Below the pieces are notes generated by a model, which searched no databases, was not told where the DNA came from, and worked only from the letters and a program-made list of their open reading frames with translations. Shown piece by piece: positions 1 to 7,800 of a stretch of DNA of 36,512 bases. The translations under genes and the position numbers were made by a program. The DNA is taken from contig NZ_JAGDXD010000022.1 in NCBI RefSeq assembly GCF_023256255.1, forward strand, positions 1 to 36,512. Direction: 5' to 3'. Origin of the DNA: Caldivirga sp. Lineage in GTDB: Archaea; Thermoproteota; Thermoprotei; Thermoproteales; Thermocladiaceae. The number at the start of each line of letters is the position of its first letter. The first letter of the stretch is position 1.

Positions 1-645
1 CCTAGGCAACAAGGCACTAAGCAAACCACGCAAAACACCCAAAGCCTCATCAAAGTTGCCGCCGCTAGACTCGGTGAATACGTTATCTAAGTCCTGGGTT
101 ATGGTTTGGTTAATTCTCTCACTCCAAGGCATGCCGTAAAGCTCAGCGGCAAGTATTAGCTGCTCCCTTGAGACGCTTGTGAAGGGAACCTTCTTGAAGG
201 CCTCTGTTAATGCTTTAAGTAACTCAACCTTAACGGCATCATCATTAATAATCCTAGCTAATTCAAGGGCACTTGAGGCGTACGCCCAAAACCTCAGCGC
301 TGAGTAATCCCTAGTAACAAGGTAGGGCTTACCAGCATTAATGCCCACTAATTCACCGAATGCAGCGTAGGGTGTGAACTCAGCCTCCACTGTATGTGAA
401 CCACTGGGTAGTGGAATGGACTTATGGTACCCGTCTAACTCAAAGTAGGGGGAACCATCAAGCTTAACTAATGCGCTACCCCTATAACCAATGACCACTA
501 GTTCACTTGAATCACCAGCGTTAACACTTAGCTTAAACTTCCCATCACCAATAGTATCCCAGGTAAGTGGCTTTATGTTTCGGAATGAACTCGCAATCAC
601 AAATACTAGCCTTGCGCTAAGTTCATCAAATGACCTAGTAACCAT
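1..645 (-). CDS. GH38-type alpha-mannosidase, N-terminal part (gene cut by window edge)
   Basis: An open frame of 215 codons runs from an ATG at 645 leftwards and off the window without a stop, so only the N-terminus is present. The protein has the feel of the non-catalytic N-terminal beta domain of long GH38 alpha-mannosidases: it starts MVTRSFDELSARL, has an FRNIKPLTWD stretch, then beta-rich sequence (residues about 50-100) and a helical part with RFWAYASSALELARI. The GH38 catalytic Asp region would lie beyond the window, so the family call rests on similarity recalled from archaeal mannosidases. Such enzymes trim alpha-mannosides in glycans or storage sugars. A TATA-like box on the minus strand at 667-674 is 25 bases before the ATG, which supports a leaderless start here. 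It is divergent from the ABC membrane gene. Confidence 0.55.
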   Translation of the reverse strand, partial: MVTRSFDELSARLVFVIASSFRNIKPLTWDTIGDGKFKLSVNAGDSSELVVIGYRGSALVKLDGSPYFELDGYHKSIPLPSGSHTVEAEFTPYAAFGELVGINAGKPYLVTRDYSALRFWAYASSALELARIINDDAVKVELLKALTEAFKKVPFTSVSREQLILAAELYGMPWSERINQTITQDLDNVFTESSGGNFDEALGVLRGLLSALLPR

Positions 646-666
646 ACTAGGTGTTTAGGCATTACC

Positions 667-715
667 TTAAAAGCTTAACCTCCTTAGATAATAGTAACCT
701 CAAGGTATTTAAATA
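667..715. promoter_or_regulatory. Divergent promoter pair for GH38-like and ABC membrane genes
   Basis: Minus strand: GCTTTTAA at 667-674, centred about 25 bases before the ATG at 645. Plus strand: TATTTAAATA at 706-715, centred about 25 bases before the ATG at 736. Both fit archaeal TATA boxes serving leaderless mRNAs. Confidence 0.5.
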
Positions 716-735
716 CCTATTAGGCATGCTTGATT

Positions 736-1725
736 ATGAAGCTTAAGGTTACTGAGGTTCTTGACTTAACCTGGAAGTTTTACAGAAGGTATGTATACTC
801 ATGGGAGATCAATATTGGTTTTATTACAGCCTTCATAGCCTTCGTACTTAGGGCCATTGCCTCAGGTTCATTAATGCCACTTGCATTAACGGGTCTAGTT
901 AATTCACTGGAGAGCTCAGCATCAGGAGGTTCATTGAGTATTAGGGAGAGCGGGATAATGAACTCAATATTAATGATACTAGCAGCCACTATAATATACA
1001 CAGCTACTGAATGGTTGTTTAAGCCATTTTGGAACACTATAACTAAGGCTATTGTTAATATTAAAAATGATGTCATAATGGAGATTAATGGCTCAAGAAA
1101 CTCGAGGAACGTAAACGACATGGTTGGTAGGTTAGCTAGTGATGTAGACTTCGTAATGTGGAATATTGGAGGCATGTATACTACATTCACGCCCAACATA
1201 CTGACAGCGGCAGTATCATTGGCAACAATATTTCAATTAAACCCAATGATAGGTGCCATGGCTGTTGCCGCAACGCCATTCTCCCTCCTAATAATGGAAC
1301 CGTACATAAAGGGTGTTGAGGAAGCTAGACAAGTGGAGAGGGGAAGCTACAGTGAGGTTATTCACTTGATTAACGAGTACTTTAAGGGTAATGCTGAACC
1401 AGAGCAAATAAAGGAGGCACTAAATAAGTGGTATAAGGGCATGACCAAGCAAATCTTCTACGACAGAACTTACTGGTCTTCATCATTTGCGTACAGTTAT
1501 GTAGTGCCATTGTTATTGACTATATTCGGGATCCATGAAGTCGAGAAAGGGAAGTTACCTGTAGGTAATCTGGTTGGCATAGTGTACGCAGGCCTAAACG
1601 TCTACTCACCATTAATAAACGCACTATGGGGCTTATGCGTATTAGCTCAAAACATGGTTCCAATGCGTAGAATAATGCAGTTAAGTGAGAATAATAAAGA
1701 GGTAGCAACTGCATCAATGCCGTAG
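736..1725 (+). CDS. ABC-exporter-type transmembrane domain protein without ATPase domain
   Basis: A 329-residue membrane protein with about five to six hydrophobic segments and the long cytoplasmic-loop pattern of type I ABC exporter membrane domains (for example RLASDVDFVMWNI at about 130, matching the usual RLTSDVD region). It ends at the linker (VPMRRIMQLSENN) where a nucleotide-binding domain would normally begin: no Walker A, signature or Walker B is present. It may pair with an ATPase encoded elsewhere, or be a truncated exporter. An in-frame TTG at 730 would add two residues; ATG at 736 is preferred because the TATA box TATTTAAATA at 706-715 sits 25 bases upstream. No partner gene follows within 450 bases. 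Confidence 0.65.
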   Translation: MKLKVTEVLDLTWKFYRRYVYSWEINIGFITAFIAFVLRAIASGSLMPLALTGLVNSLESSASGGSLSIRESGIMNSILMILAATIIYTATEWLFKPFWNTITKAIVNIKNDVIMEINGSRNSRNVNDMVGRLASDVDFVMWNIGGMYTTFTPNILTAAVSLATIFQLNPMIGAMAVAATPFSLLIMEPYIKGVEEARQVERGSYSEVIHLINEYFKGNAEPEQIKEALNKWYKGMTKQIFYDRTYWSSSFAYSYVVPLLLTIFGIHEVEKGKLPVGNLVGIVYAGLNVYSPLINALWGLCVLAQNMVPMRRIMQLSENNKEVATASMP

Positions 1726-2182
1726 GATTTGAGAGAAACAAGCCTTAGAATCAGCTGTAGTTCCTTTATTAACATCTAATGATTAATGATAATATGAGAT
1801 AGAGATGGAATAAAAGAGAATTCAACTTTCATTACGATTATTAGCATTACTCAGCATTTACCAAGAATCTTCCTCCACTTCACAATACTCATTAATCCCA
1901 ATAATAGTGTACGCATATTAAGGGGGTATGTTAACTGGGCTACTTAAATGAAACAATCTATGCGGGCTTAGGGCAACAATATTCTAAGGTAAATCAAACT
2001 ACCCTTACCTAAAAGATCCTTCTCAGAATAAGGGACACATAGACAGGTAAGGGGCAGTAACGTATTTGTACTTTGTTTTTATGATTTAAAGACAATTGAA
2101 TCATTCAATTTACTTTGAAGGATAGTGTACTATGCTATTAAACTAGGAGGAGGAAATAGTCCTGAGGGCTAAGTAGATTTAG
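1726..2182. other. Intergenic region with inverted repeat and promoter
   Basis: No convincing gene is seen on either strand. An inverted repeat pairs CCCTTACCT at 2002-2010 with AGGTAAGGG at 2045-2053 around a 34-base loop. Near the right end CTATTAAACTA at 2135-2145 looks like a TATA box for the molybdoenzyme gene, followed directly by a purine run (AGGAGGAGG, 2145-2153). Confidence 0.35.
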
Positions 2183-2947
2183 GTGAAATTCCGAATAATT
2201 CTTATTAGTTGCTTGTGTGTTTTAATAATTGTGGATTTGATTGATCGGAGAAGGTTCATTAAACTCATGTTGAGTATGGGTGGTTTAGCGTTACTTAGTG
2301 GTTACGTTAGTAATCAGTTACCTGAAATTAGGGCCACTGGTGTTAAGGTGCCTCCTAATTCGCATGTATCTGCAGTTAGGAGTTATGGTGGAAATTCAAC
2401 ATCATCTAGCGTTGAGTTAACCCCTGAATACCTTTGGTATATTGTTCAAGTTGGTCCAACTCCATCAGTGAACTTAAACAATTATACCCTAGTCGTTGAT
2501 GGTCTTGTTAATAATCCCCTTAAGTTAACTTACGATGAAATCACTTCATTACCATCCGTTGAAATCACAAATACTCTTCAATGCGTTTCGGATCCATACT
2601 TCCTAAAAGCCACGGTAAGATGGAGGGGTGTTAGATTAAGTACTATACTTAACATGGCGGGAATATCCAAGAACGCAGTTAAGATCATTGCCTATGGCGC
2701 AGATGGGTACACCAGTGATCTACCTCTCTGGAAGGCTATGGAGCCCGATACCCTAGTAGCCTACATGGCTGATGGAAACCCCTTACCTAAGAACCATGGT
2801 TATCCTGTTAGGCTAGTGGTACCTAGGTGGTGGGGGTATAAGAACGTTAAGTGGCTGGTTAAGTTAACGGTTACTGATGAGAATTACTTAGGCTACTGGG
2901 AATCCCTAGGTTACCCTGATATAGCTAAGAAGAACACTGGTGATTAG
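2183..2947 (+). CDS. Sulfite-oxidase-family molybdopterin oxidoreductase, Tat-exported
   Basis: The mature part matches the oxidoreductase molybdopterin-binding fold (sulfite oxidase/YedY group): NTLQCVSDPYF places the Mo-ligand Cys at residue 134, followed by VRWRGVRLSTIL, LVAYMADGNPLP and GYPVRLVVPRWWGYKNVKWL, the usual cofactor-pocket segments. The N-terminus carries a twin-arginine type signal, DRRRFIKLM at 21-29, followed by a hydrophobic stretch, so the enzyme should act outside the membrane. The substrate is unknown. The GTG at 2183 gives a long n-region; GTG 2231 or TTG 2237 would start just before the DRRRF motif and look more like a normal Tat signal, so the start is unsettled. The stop overlaps the next gene, a likely membrane partner. 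Confidence 0.8.
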   Translation: MKFRIILISCLCVLIIVDLIDRRRFIKLMLSMGGLALLSGYVSNQLPEIRATGVKVPPNSHVSAVRSYGGNSTSSSVELTPEYLWYIVQVGPTPSVNLNNYTLVVDGLVNNPLKLTYDEITSLPSVEITNTLQCVSDPYFLKATVRWRGVRLSTILNMAGISKNAVKIIAYGADGYTSDLPLWKAMEPDTLVAYMADGNPLPKNHGYPVRLVVPRWWGYKNVKWLVKLTVTDENYLGYWESLGYPDIAKKNTGD

Positions 2948-2951
2948 GGTA

Positions 2952-3440
2952 ATGCGGATTAACGCAGTTAACCCAAATACAATAGGGATAATAATCCAAA
3001 CTGAGGTTGCATCATTTGCACTACTCCTCAGCCTACAACCCCAGTTAACACCATACTTACTCCCCCTCATAGCGGCTACGGTAATTATACCTGACATAAA
3101 CAAGAGCATATACTCCCCATCATTTCAAAGACAGACCGCATGGGTACTATTGGCGTTAGCAGTCATGGAGGCTATTACTGGGTTCGCGGCTGGACCCGTT
3201 TCATCGAATGTAATCTTTAAGGCAACCGGGGGCTTATTAACCAGGGGACTTAGCATTCAACTTCACATACTCCTAATAGATCCCTTAGCCTTCTTCTTCA
3301 TACTGCACATAGCCAGCGGCATAGGATTATCATTGATTAGGCGTGGTATAAGGTGGCCACCACTATATAGGTTTATAATACCAATGTTACTCCTCATGGG
3401 CTTCGCTGCAGTGGTTTACCTTGATAGCCTAATGCTTTAG
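2952..3440 (+). CDS. Small membrane protein, likely partner of the molybdoenzyme
   Basis: About 162 residues with four to five hydrophobic segments. Two His residues lie in or beside membrane segments (IQLHILLIDP and FILHIASGIG), spaced so that they could bind haem b as in YedZ-like anchors, but this is inference and the sequence is not recognisably YedZ. An in-frame GTG at 2940 overlaps the end of the molybdoenzyme gene by eight bases; the ATG at 2952 follows that stop by a few bases. Either way the genes are translationally close and almost surely co-transcribed, which suggests an electron-transfer or anchoring role for this protein. Confidence 0.6.
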   Translation: MRINAVNPNTIGIIIQTEVASFALLLSLQPQLTPYLLPLIAATVIIPDINKSIYSPSFQRQTAWVLLALAVMEAITGFAAGPVSSNVIFKATGGLLTRGLSIQLHILLIDPLAFFFILHIASGIGLSLIRRGIRWPPLYRFIIPMLLLMGFAAVVYLDSLML

Positions 3441-3446
3441 GGAATC

Positions 3447-3816
3447 TTAAGTTAAGTATACGTAAAGCGCCGTTAGCAGCAATAGGGCTATAACTAGGTA
3501 ATCTAGGTGAGCTGGGTTAATTTTCATTAGGGTTATTGATAATCTGTTAATCATTAGCATTAGGCTCACTATGGATAATACACTTGCTAACACGTAGACT
3601 ATGCTCAACAGGAACACGTATAAGCCACTTCACCAATAAGGCTAACGGGGCCAACAACAAAAACTGGAATAGGCACAATAGCAGAGGAGGAGGCTATGGG
3701 AAAGCTGAATTAACTATACCCGAATGAATAGGTGACTTATTAACTTGGTGTAGGAGGAGGACCAGTAAAGTAGAGGCAATGAGTATAATCAGTAATATCA
3801 GAATACCCTTACTCAT
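3447..3816 (-). pseudogene. Frameshifted small membrane protein gene
   Basis: Read from the ATG at 3816, the minus strand gives MSKGILILLIILIASTLL and a hydrophobic first segment, stopping at about 3697. The reading continues in another frame (FPIASSSAIVPIPVFVVGP) and then in a third (YVFLLSIVYVLASVLSIVS ... LVIALLLLTALYVYLT) to a stop at 3447. All three pieces are typical membrane-protein sequence with local codon use, so this is one gene of about 120 codons with two frame breaks. A good TATA box (ATTTTAAAAT, about 3837-3846) lies some 26 bases before the ATG. Family not recognised. Either decay or two sequence errors. Confidence 0.55.
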
Positions 3817-3819
3817 GCA

Positions 3820-4201
3820 CTAAATAACCACTAAAGATTTTAAAATCTTACTCCAAGGCATATACTCCTTGTTTTCAGTATTTCAATAACTTGTCGTTGG
3901 GTTTAAATATCCATATTCTATGATTTCTTAGTAACCAATCCCTAATAAAAAGGAGGGGAAAACTGTTGGTTTAAATGTAAGTAAAAGGACTTTAACATGA
4001 GTAATCATGTGACTAAGCCAAGGAAAATGCAAGTAAATAACAGTAATAAGGAGAGGAACATGATTATTAAAATCGTTAAGGCTATTAAAGATACGTAACT
4101 AAGCCATTATCATAGAATTAAGTATAGGAGATAAGGAATACTTAGATTTAGGTTATAACGGCATTTGAGTTTCCTTAATGTTACAAAATATGCGTAGAAA
4201 A
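3820..4201. other. Intergenic, AT-rich, mostly empty
   Basis: Apart from the promoter of the broken membrane gene and one possible small ORF (3997-4098), nothing recognisable is seen. A second TATA-like stretch, GTTTAAATATCC, sits near 3900 with no evident gene after it. Confidence 0.3.
3997..4098 (+). CDS. Possible 33-residue basic small protein
   Basis: An ATG at 3997 opens 33 codons (MSNHVTKPRKMQVNNSNKER, then a short hydrophobic and basic end, KIVKAIKDT). GGTTTAAATGT around 3969-3979 is about 24 bases upstream, the same geometry as the leaderless genes in this window. No family is recognised and a chance ORF of this size is quite possible. Confidence 0.25.
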   Translation: MSNHVTKPRKMQVNNSNKERNMIIKIVKAIKDT

Positions 4202-4897
4202 TTAAGAGTAAGGATTATTTGAAGGTGCAACCCCAGTAGCTAACCCATAGAAAGCTGGTACATAGTATGTTTGATTATTAATAGTTACTTCAATAATTAA
4301 TGGTCCCCCTACTCCATATCCCATTCCATCTGCTATGGGGGTTATACGTCCCCACTCTTGCATTGTCTCATTATACATTAAACTGTTCTGTGTATTTGAA
4401 TATATTACCTTAAAGTTCTCAGTTTCAAATCCATATGTGACTTGTTGCGTATCTTGTGAGGGTATAATTACATAGTCATAATTAGCATTGTTATTTATTA
4501 TCAATATATCAGGGCGATTTTGATACGTGTATATTCCATTGTTTGCAGTTACGAATAATGTTGTTACATTATAACCGAATTTCTGAGCTAAATTCCGCAT
4601 TCCGTAAATTAACTTATTTGGATCATTTGCATTACCTCCGAATTCTAGTGTGTATTCCCCTATTGGTTGTCCTTGTGGGTTTAGTAATTCTGCCTTCAGG
4701 ATAGTGTATCCTGCATTTTGTCCGCTGGTTACATATTCTATTATTTTTGTTGGTTTGAATACTAGGTATTGGTAGTTTGGTAGGTTCTTGTCTAGTACTG
4801 GCTTCTCTATTAAACCCGGTGCGTATAGGTAGAGTAGGCTGTAAGCCACAATGCCTACCACAATGACCACTACAACCACTATTAAAAACCTACGCAT
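4202..4897 (-). CDS. Single-pass anchored extracellular protein, function unknown
   Basis: 231 residues. Residues 5-27 form one strong hydrophobic segment behind MRRF, then the remainder is soluble and unusually rich in Asn, Tyr, Thr and Gly, as expected of an exposed surface protein. No cysteines and no known catalytic motif are visible. The last third has short Gly-rich turns (GMGYGVGGPL). A TATA-like TTTAAAAGTTTAA at about 4914-4926 precedes the ATG. Codon choice is more A/T-rich than in the neighbouring core genes, which may just reflect the amino-acid content. It stands alone between the broken membrane gene and tRNA-Gln. Confidence 0.6.
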   Translation of the reverse strand: MRRFLIVVVVVIVVGIVAYSLLYLYAPGLIEKPVLDKNLPNYQYLVFKPTKIIEYVTSGQNAGYTILKAELLNPQGQPIGEYTLEFGGNANDPNKLIYGMRNLAQKFGYNVTTLFVTANNGIYTYQNRPDILIINNNANYDYVIIPSQDTQQVTYGFETENFKVIYSNTQNSLMYNETMQEWGRITPIADGMGYGVGGPLIIEVTINNQTYYVPAFYGLATGVAPSNNPYS

Positions 4898-5080
4898 GAT
4901 TCACTAACTAGCTTAAACTTTTAAACATTGTCGCAACATGCTAGGAGTATACTTCAAGTGTCTTGACTCCTCGTGGTGTAGGCTCTAGGCTCAGTAGTCT
5001 TAATGTCATTAATCGTAAGTGCTTAGTCTTGTTGATTTGTAATGAGTTGAATAAACCATTCAATTCAAGAACCATTAAAC

Positions 5081-5156
5081 TGGTAGCCGGGCCCGGATTC
5101 GAACCGGGGTCAGTGGGTCCAAAGCCCACCATCCTTGGCCGCTAGACGACCCGGCT
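5081..5156 (-). tRNA. tRNA-Gln (anticodon TTG), CCA encoded
   Basis: The minus strand folds as a full cloverleaf: acceptor AGCCGGG with CCCGGCT (7 pairs), D arm GTCT/GGAT with an AGCGGCCAA loop, anticodon stem GTGGG/CCCAC holding loop CTTTGGA (anticodon TTG at 34-36), and T arm CCCGG-TTCGAAT-CCGGG. Discriminator A at 5084 is followed by CCA in the DNA at 5083-5081. No intron. Short open frames crossing this stretch are artefacts. Confidence 0.93.
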
Positions 5157-5227
5157 CACTAGAAGCAATGAGGAAGCCCTTTAAAAACACTACCCAATGA
5201 AAACAATGTGTACTGTGTGATAATACT

Positions 5228-6664
5228 TCATTCATCACTGTGTTTAGGGTAGTTGGCTAGTATCCTATCAATGATCTGCGCAATGGCTTTCTCAACCTCA
5301 GATGGTGCTTGAGCCTCCTCTGGGTACTCCTCACCGTTATACTCACCTGGTAGTTTCCTGGTGGCGTCAAGCCCTAGCTTACTCCCTAAGCCTGGTATGG
5401 GGGTTGATGGGTCAAGTTCCTCCGTAGGGTATTCTGGCATTACTACTACGTCCCTTTGTGGGTTTAGGTTAGCGGCTATTGCATACGTAACCTCCTTCAT
5501 GTTTTTAACGTCAATATCATGGTCAACCACCACCACTATCTTATTGAATACTGGTAGTAGGCCCCATAATGCCGCCATAATCCTCCTGGCTTGACCCGGG
5601 TACCTCTTCCTTATTGAAACCACCGTCCAGTAGCCAACTCCCTCGGGGGGCATGTAGACGTCAACCACCTCAGGTAGTAGTTGCCTTAGGAGAGGCTTCA
5701 TTACCTCGGTACCGAATCTTATTATGTTCCCATCCTCAAGCACAGGTTTACCCGTAACTGTTACAGGCACCACTGGGTTCTCCCTTGAGTAAACTGCAGT
5801 CACCTTTACGACTGGATACTCTTTCACAATGGAGTAGTAGCCAACGTGGTCTCCAAAGGGCCCCTCCTTAACGTATTCCCCAGTTAACTTACCCTCAATC
5901 ACAATCTCCGCGTTGGCCGGGTATTCGACGCTAATAGTGGAGCCGCCCGTTAACTCAATACCCTCACCCCTGATTACCCCCGTCACCAGGACCTTATCCA
6001 ATGGGTGAGGTACTGGTACGCCAGCCATAAGCATGGTTACTGGGTCTGGGCCAAGCACTACGGCTACCTCGGTTTCACCAGCATCAGCGTACTGGCTACT
6101 CCTCCTCCAAGGCATCCAATGCATTATGAACTTATCCTTCCCAATAATTTGAAGCCTATAGTAGCCGAAGTTTGTTACATCACCGTGCTTAATGAATGAT
6201 ACTGCGAAGGTTAGGAACCTGCCTGGTTCCTTAGGCCATTGCCTTATTGCGGGTAGCCTGAATAAGTCAATGTTACCCCACTCATTCTCCTTAACGGGAG
6301 CCTTATTGATGAGCCTAGGGAAGTACCTTGAAATGCTCCTTAATTCGCCAAGGGACTTTAAGGCATCAATTATTCCTGTTGGTGGCCTAAGGCTTGTTAA
6401 CTCACTAATCCTCTCAGCAGCCTTACCTGGCTCTACACCATTAAGAGCAGTTAAAATCCTACTCCACTTCCCGAATAAGTTACCTACAGCCGGCAGTGTG
6501 TTCTCCCTAGTCCTCTCAATCATCACTGCAGGCCCACCCCTGTACATTAACCCCCTCAGTAATGCCGGTAACTCTAGCTCAACGCTAATTGGTTCATTAA
6601 CCCTAATTAACTCACCCTCAGCCTCCAATGCCCTCAAGTAACTCCTTAAGTCATTAAACACCAT
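5228..6664 (-). CDS. UbiD-family prenyl-FMN decarboxylase (candidate anhydromevalonate phosphate decarboxylase)
   Basis: 478 residues, the usual UbiD length. Family marks: FGYYRLQIIGKDKFIMHWMP at 167-185 with the cofactor-site Arg (170), and KEGPFGDHVGYYS at 266-278 with catalytic Glu267 and Asp272 as in classical UbiD. The enzyme needs prenylated FMN made by a UbiX partner, not seen here. In crenarchaea a UbiD homologue decarboxylates trans-anhydromevalonate 5-phosphate in the modified mevalonate route. The HMG-CoA synthase operon 3 kb away makes that role attractive, but a quinone or aromatic-acid substrate cannot be excluded, especially with a UbiA gene divergent next door. ATG at 6664 is 25 bases after a minus-strand TATA box (6686-6692). 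Confidence 0.85.
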   Translation of the reverse strand: MVFNDLRSYLRALEAEGELIRVNEPISVELELPALLRGLMYRGGPAVMIERTRENTLPAVGNLFGKWSRILTALNGVEPGKAAERISELTSLRPPTGIIDALKSLGELRSISRYFPRLINKAPVKENEWGNIDLFRLPAIRQWPKEPGRFLTFAVSFIKHGDVTNFGYYRLQIIGKDKFIMHWMPWRRSSQYADAGETEVAVVLGPDPVTMLMAGVPVPHPLDKVLVTGVIRGEGIELTGGSTISVEYPANAEIVIEGKLTGEYVKEGPFGDHVGYYSIVKEYPVVKVTAVYSRENPVVPVTVTGKPVLEDGNIIRFGTEVMKPLLRQLLPEVVDVYMPPEGVGYWTVVSIRKRYPGQARRIMAALWGLLPVFNKIVVVVDHDIDVKNMKEVTYAIAANLNPQRDVVVMPEYPTEELDPSTPIPGLGSKLGLDATRKLPGEYNGEEYPEEAQAPSEVEKAIAQIIDRILANYPKHSDE

Positions 6665-6685
6665 TAATCCATGTTTACACTAAGG

Positions 6686-6720
6686 TATTTAAGTGAACCG
6701 CCTATGCCAACTTTTAAAAC
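6686..6720. promoter_or_regulatory. Divergent promoter pair for UbiD and UbiA genes
   Basis: TATTTAA at 6686-6692 (minus-strand TTAAATA) lies 25 bases before the UbiD ATG, and CTTTTAAAAC at 6711-6720 lies 27 bases before the ATG at 6743 of UbiA. Both imply leaderless transcripts that do not overlap. Confidence 0.5.
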
Positions 6721-6742
6721 CAACCCCTCAACCCCCCTCTTA

Positions 6743-7678
6743 ATGAAGCTTAGGCCTTGGTTAATTTCCTTTAGTCCAACAACCCTGACTAGCGCCTTCT
6801 CCTCAGTTACCTTAGGCACAGCCCTCTCCTGGTACCTTAACGGTGTCTTTAAGCCGCTAATATACGTCATAACCCTGATAGCCATAATGCTTGCCCAAGC
6901 TGGGGTTAACCTGATTCATGATTACGTGGACTACAGGACAGGGGTTGATGTTCTCTATAGGGCTGGTGGATTCTCACATAGGCCTAACCCAATAATTGAC
7001 CTAGGCCTTAACCCACGTAGCGTTAGGATGGTGGGCTACTTCTTCATTACGGTAACCATAGCCTCAGGCGTATACTTAGCCTTAGTGGTCGGTTTCCCAG
7101 TCCTAATACTAGGCTTAGCCGGTGTACTAATTGGGATTGGTTATAGTGAAGCCCCATTGAAACTGCATTATAGGGGGCTTGGTGAGGCTTTTGCGGCATT
7201 AGCCATGGGTCCATTAGTCACCTGGGGCTCTTACATTGTTCAAACGGGTATTTACCTTAACCCAGCACCATTAATAGTGGGTATACCTAATGGATTATTC
7301 ACACTACTCATACTACTGGGTTCAGGGGCTCTTGAACTAGACGCCTCAAGGAGGGTGGGTAAGTTAACGCTGGTTCTGCTGCTGGGGTTGAGGAGGGTTA
7401 AGTACCTAGTGTACGGTATTATCGCGTTCATTTACTTAACCTTAATTGCATCGGCACTACTCGGCTACATACCTTACCTATCCCTAGTCTCCCTAATTTT
7501 GATTCCAAGAACCCTTAGGCTCGCAGGCCCACTACTAAGTGGTGATGAGGGGGAGGTTAGGAGGCGGTGGAGGGAGTTGAGGCTACTGTGGGCCGGTCCA
7601 TTCAGCGTTAGGTTAATTATCCTAGCCATACTAATAGTATCAATGATTATTGTTAAACTAGCACCATGGATACCTTAA
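6743..7678 (+). CDS. UbiA-family membrane prenyltransferase
   Basis: 311 residues with eight or nine membrane segments. The first UbiA motif is clear: NLIHDYVDYRTGVD, with Asn56, Asp60 and Asp64 spaced to bind Mg-diphosphate. The second Asp-rich motif is weaker (GALELDASRRVGKLTL at about 217-232), keeping Glu/Asp and the GK-TL end. The group transfers isoprenyl chains to aromatic or other acceptors (quinones, haem, archaeal lipids); the spacing resembles MenA-like members, but the acceptor is not decided. A longer frame from 6671 exists, but the ATG at 6743 is 27 bases after the TATA box CTTTTAAAAC and the added 24 residues would overlap the opposite promoter. Confidence 0.75.
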   Translation: MKLRPWLISFSPTTLTSAFSSVTLGTALSWYLNGVFKPLIYVITLIAIMLAQAGVNLIHDYVDYRTGVDVLYRAGGFSHRPNPIIDLGLNPRSVRMVGYFFITVTIASGVYLALVVGFPVLILGLAGVLIGIGYSEAPLKLHYRGLGEAFAALAMGPLVTWGSYIVQTGIYLNPAPLIVGIPNGLFTLLILLGSGALELDASRRVGKLTLVLLLGLRRVKYLVYGIIAFIYLTLIASALLGYIPYLSLVSLILIPRTLRLAGPLLSGDEGEVRRRWRELRLLWAGPFSVRLIILAILIVSMIIVKLAPWIP

Positions 7679-7702
7679 AAGAGTGGGCTTAAACCCTCAC
7701 TA

Positions 7703-7752
7703 GTGATGAGTGAGCTCCGTGCATGAGTGAGTGATGAGTTTGAATCAGCTGA
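7703..7752 (+). ncRNA. Candidate box C/D guide sRNA
   Basis: The spacer has box C GTGATGA at 7703-7709, a 13-base guide, a degenerate D' (ATGA, 7723-7726), four bases, box C' GTGATGA at 7731-7737, an 11-base guide and box D CTGA at 7749-7752. This is the compact layout of archaeal methylation-guide RNAs. Weak points: D' is not CTGA and there is no clear terminal stem. Targets were not searched. Confidence 0.35.
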
Positions 7753-7800
7753 TTAAGCCTCAAGACTCATTATTTATTAAGTCAAGCCCCTTAATCACCC

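Noticed and set aside
1840-1930. Short minus-strand frame reading a basic C-terminal-like stretch
   Set aside because: Only about 20 codons, no promoter and no recognisable family; likely chance.
4941-5145. Open frames of about 60 codons on both strands
   Set aside because: They run through tRNA-Gln and have no coding features.
6671-6742. 24-residue N-terminal extension of the UbiA protein
   Set aside because: It would begin upstream of its own TATA box and inside the divergent promoter region; UbiA proteins begin at about MKLRPWL.
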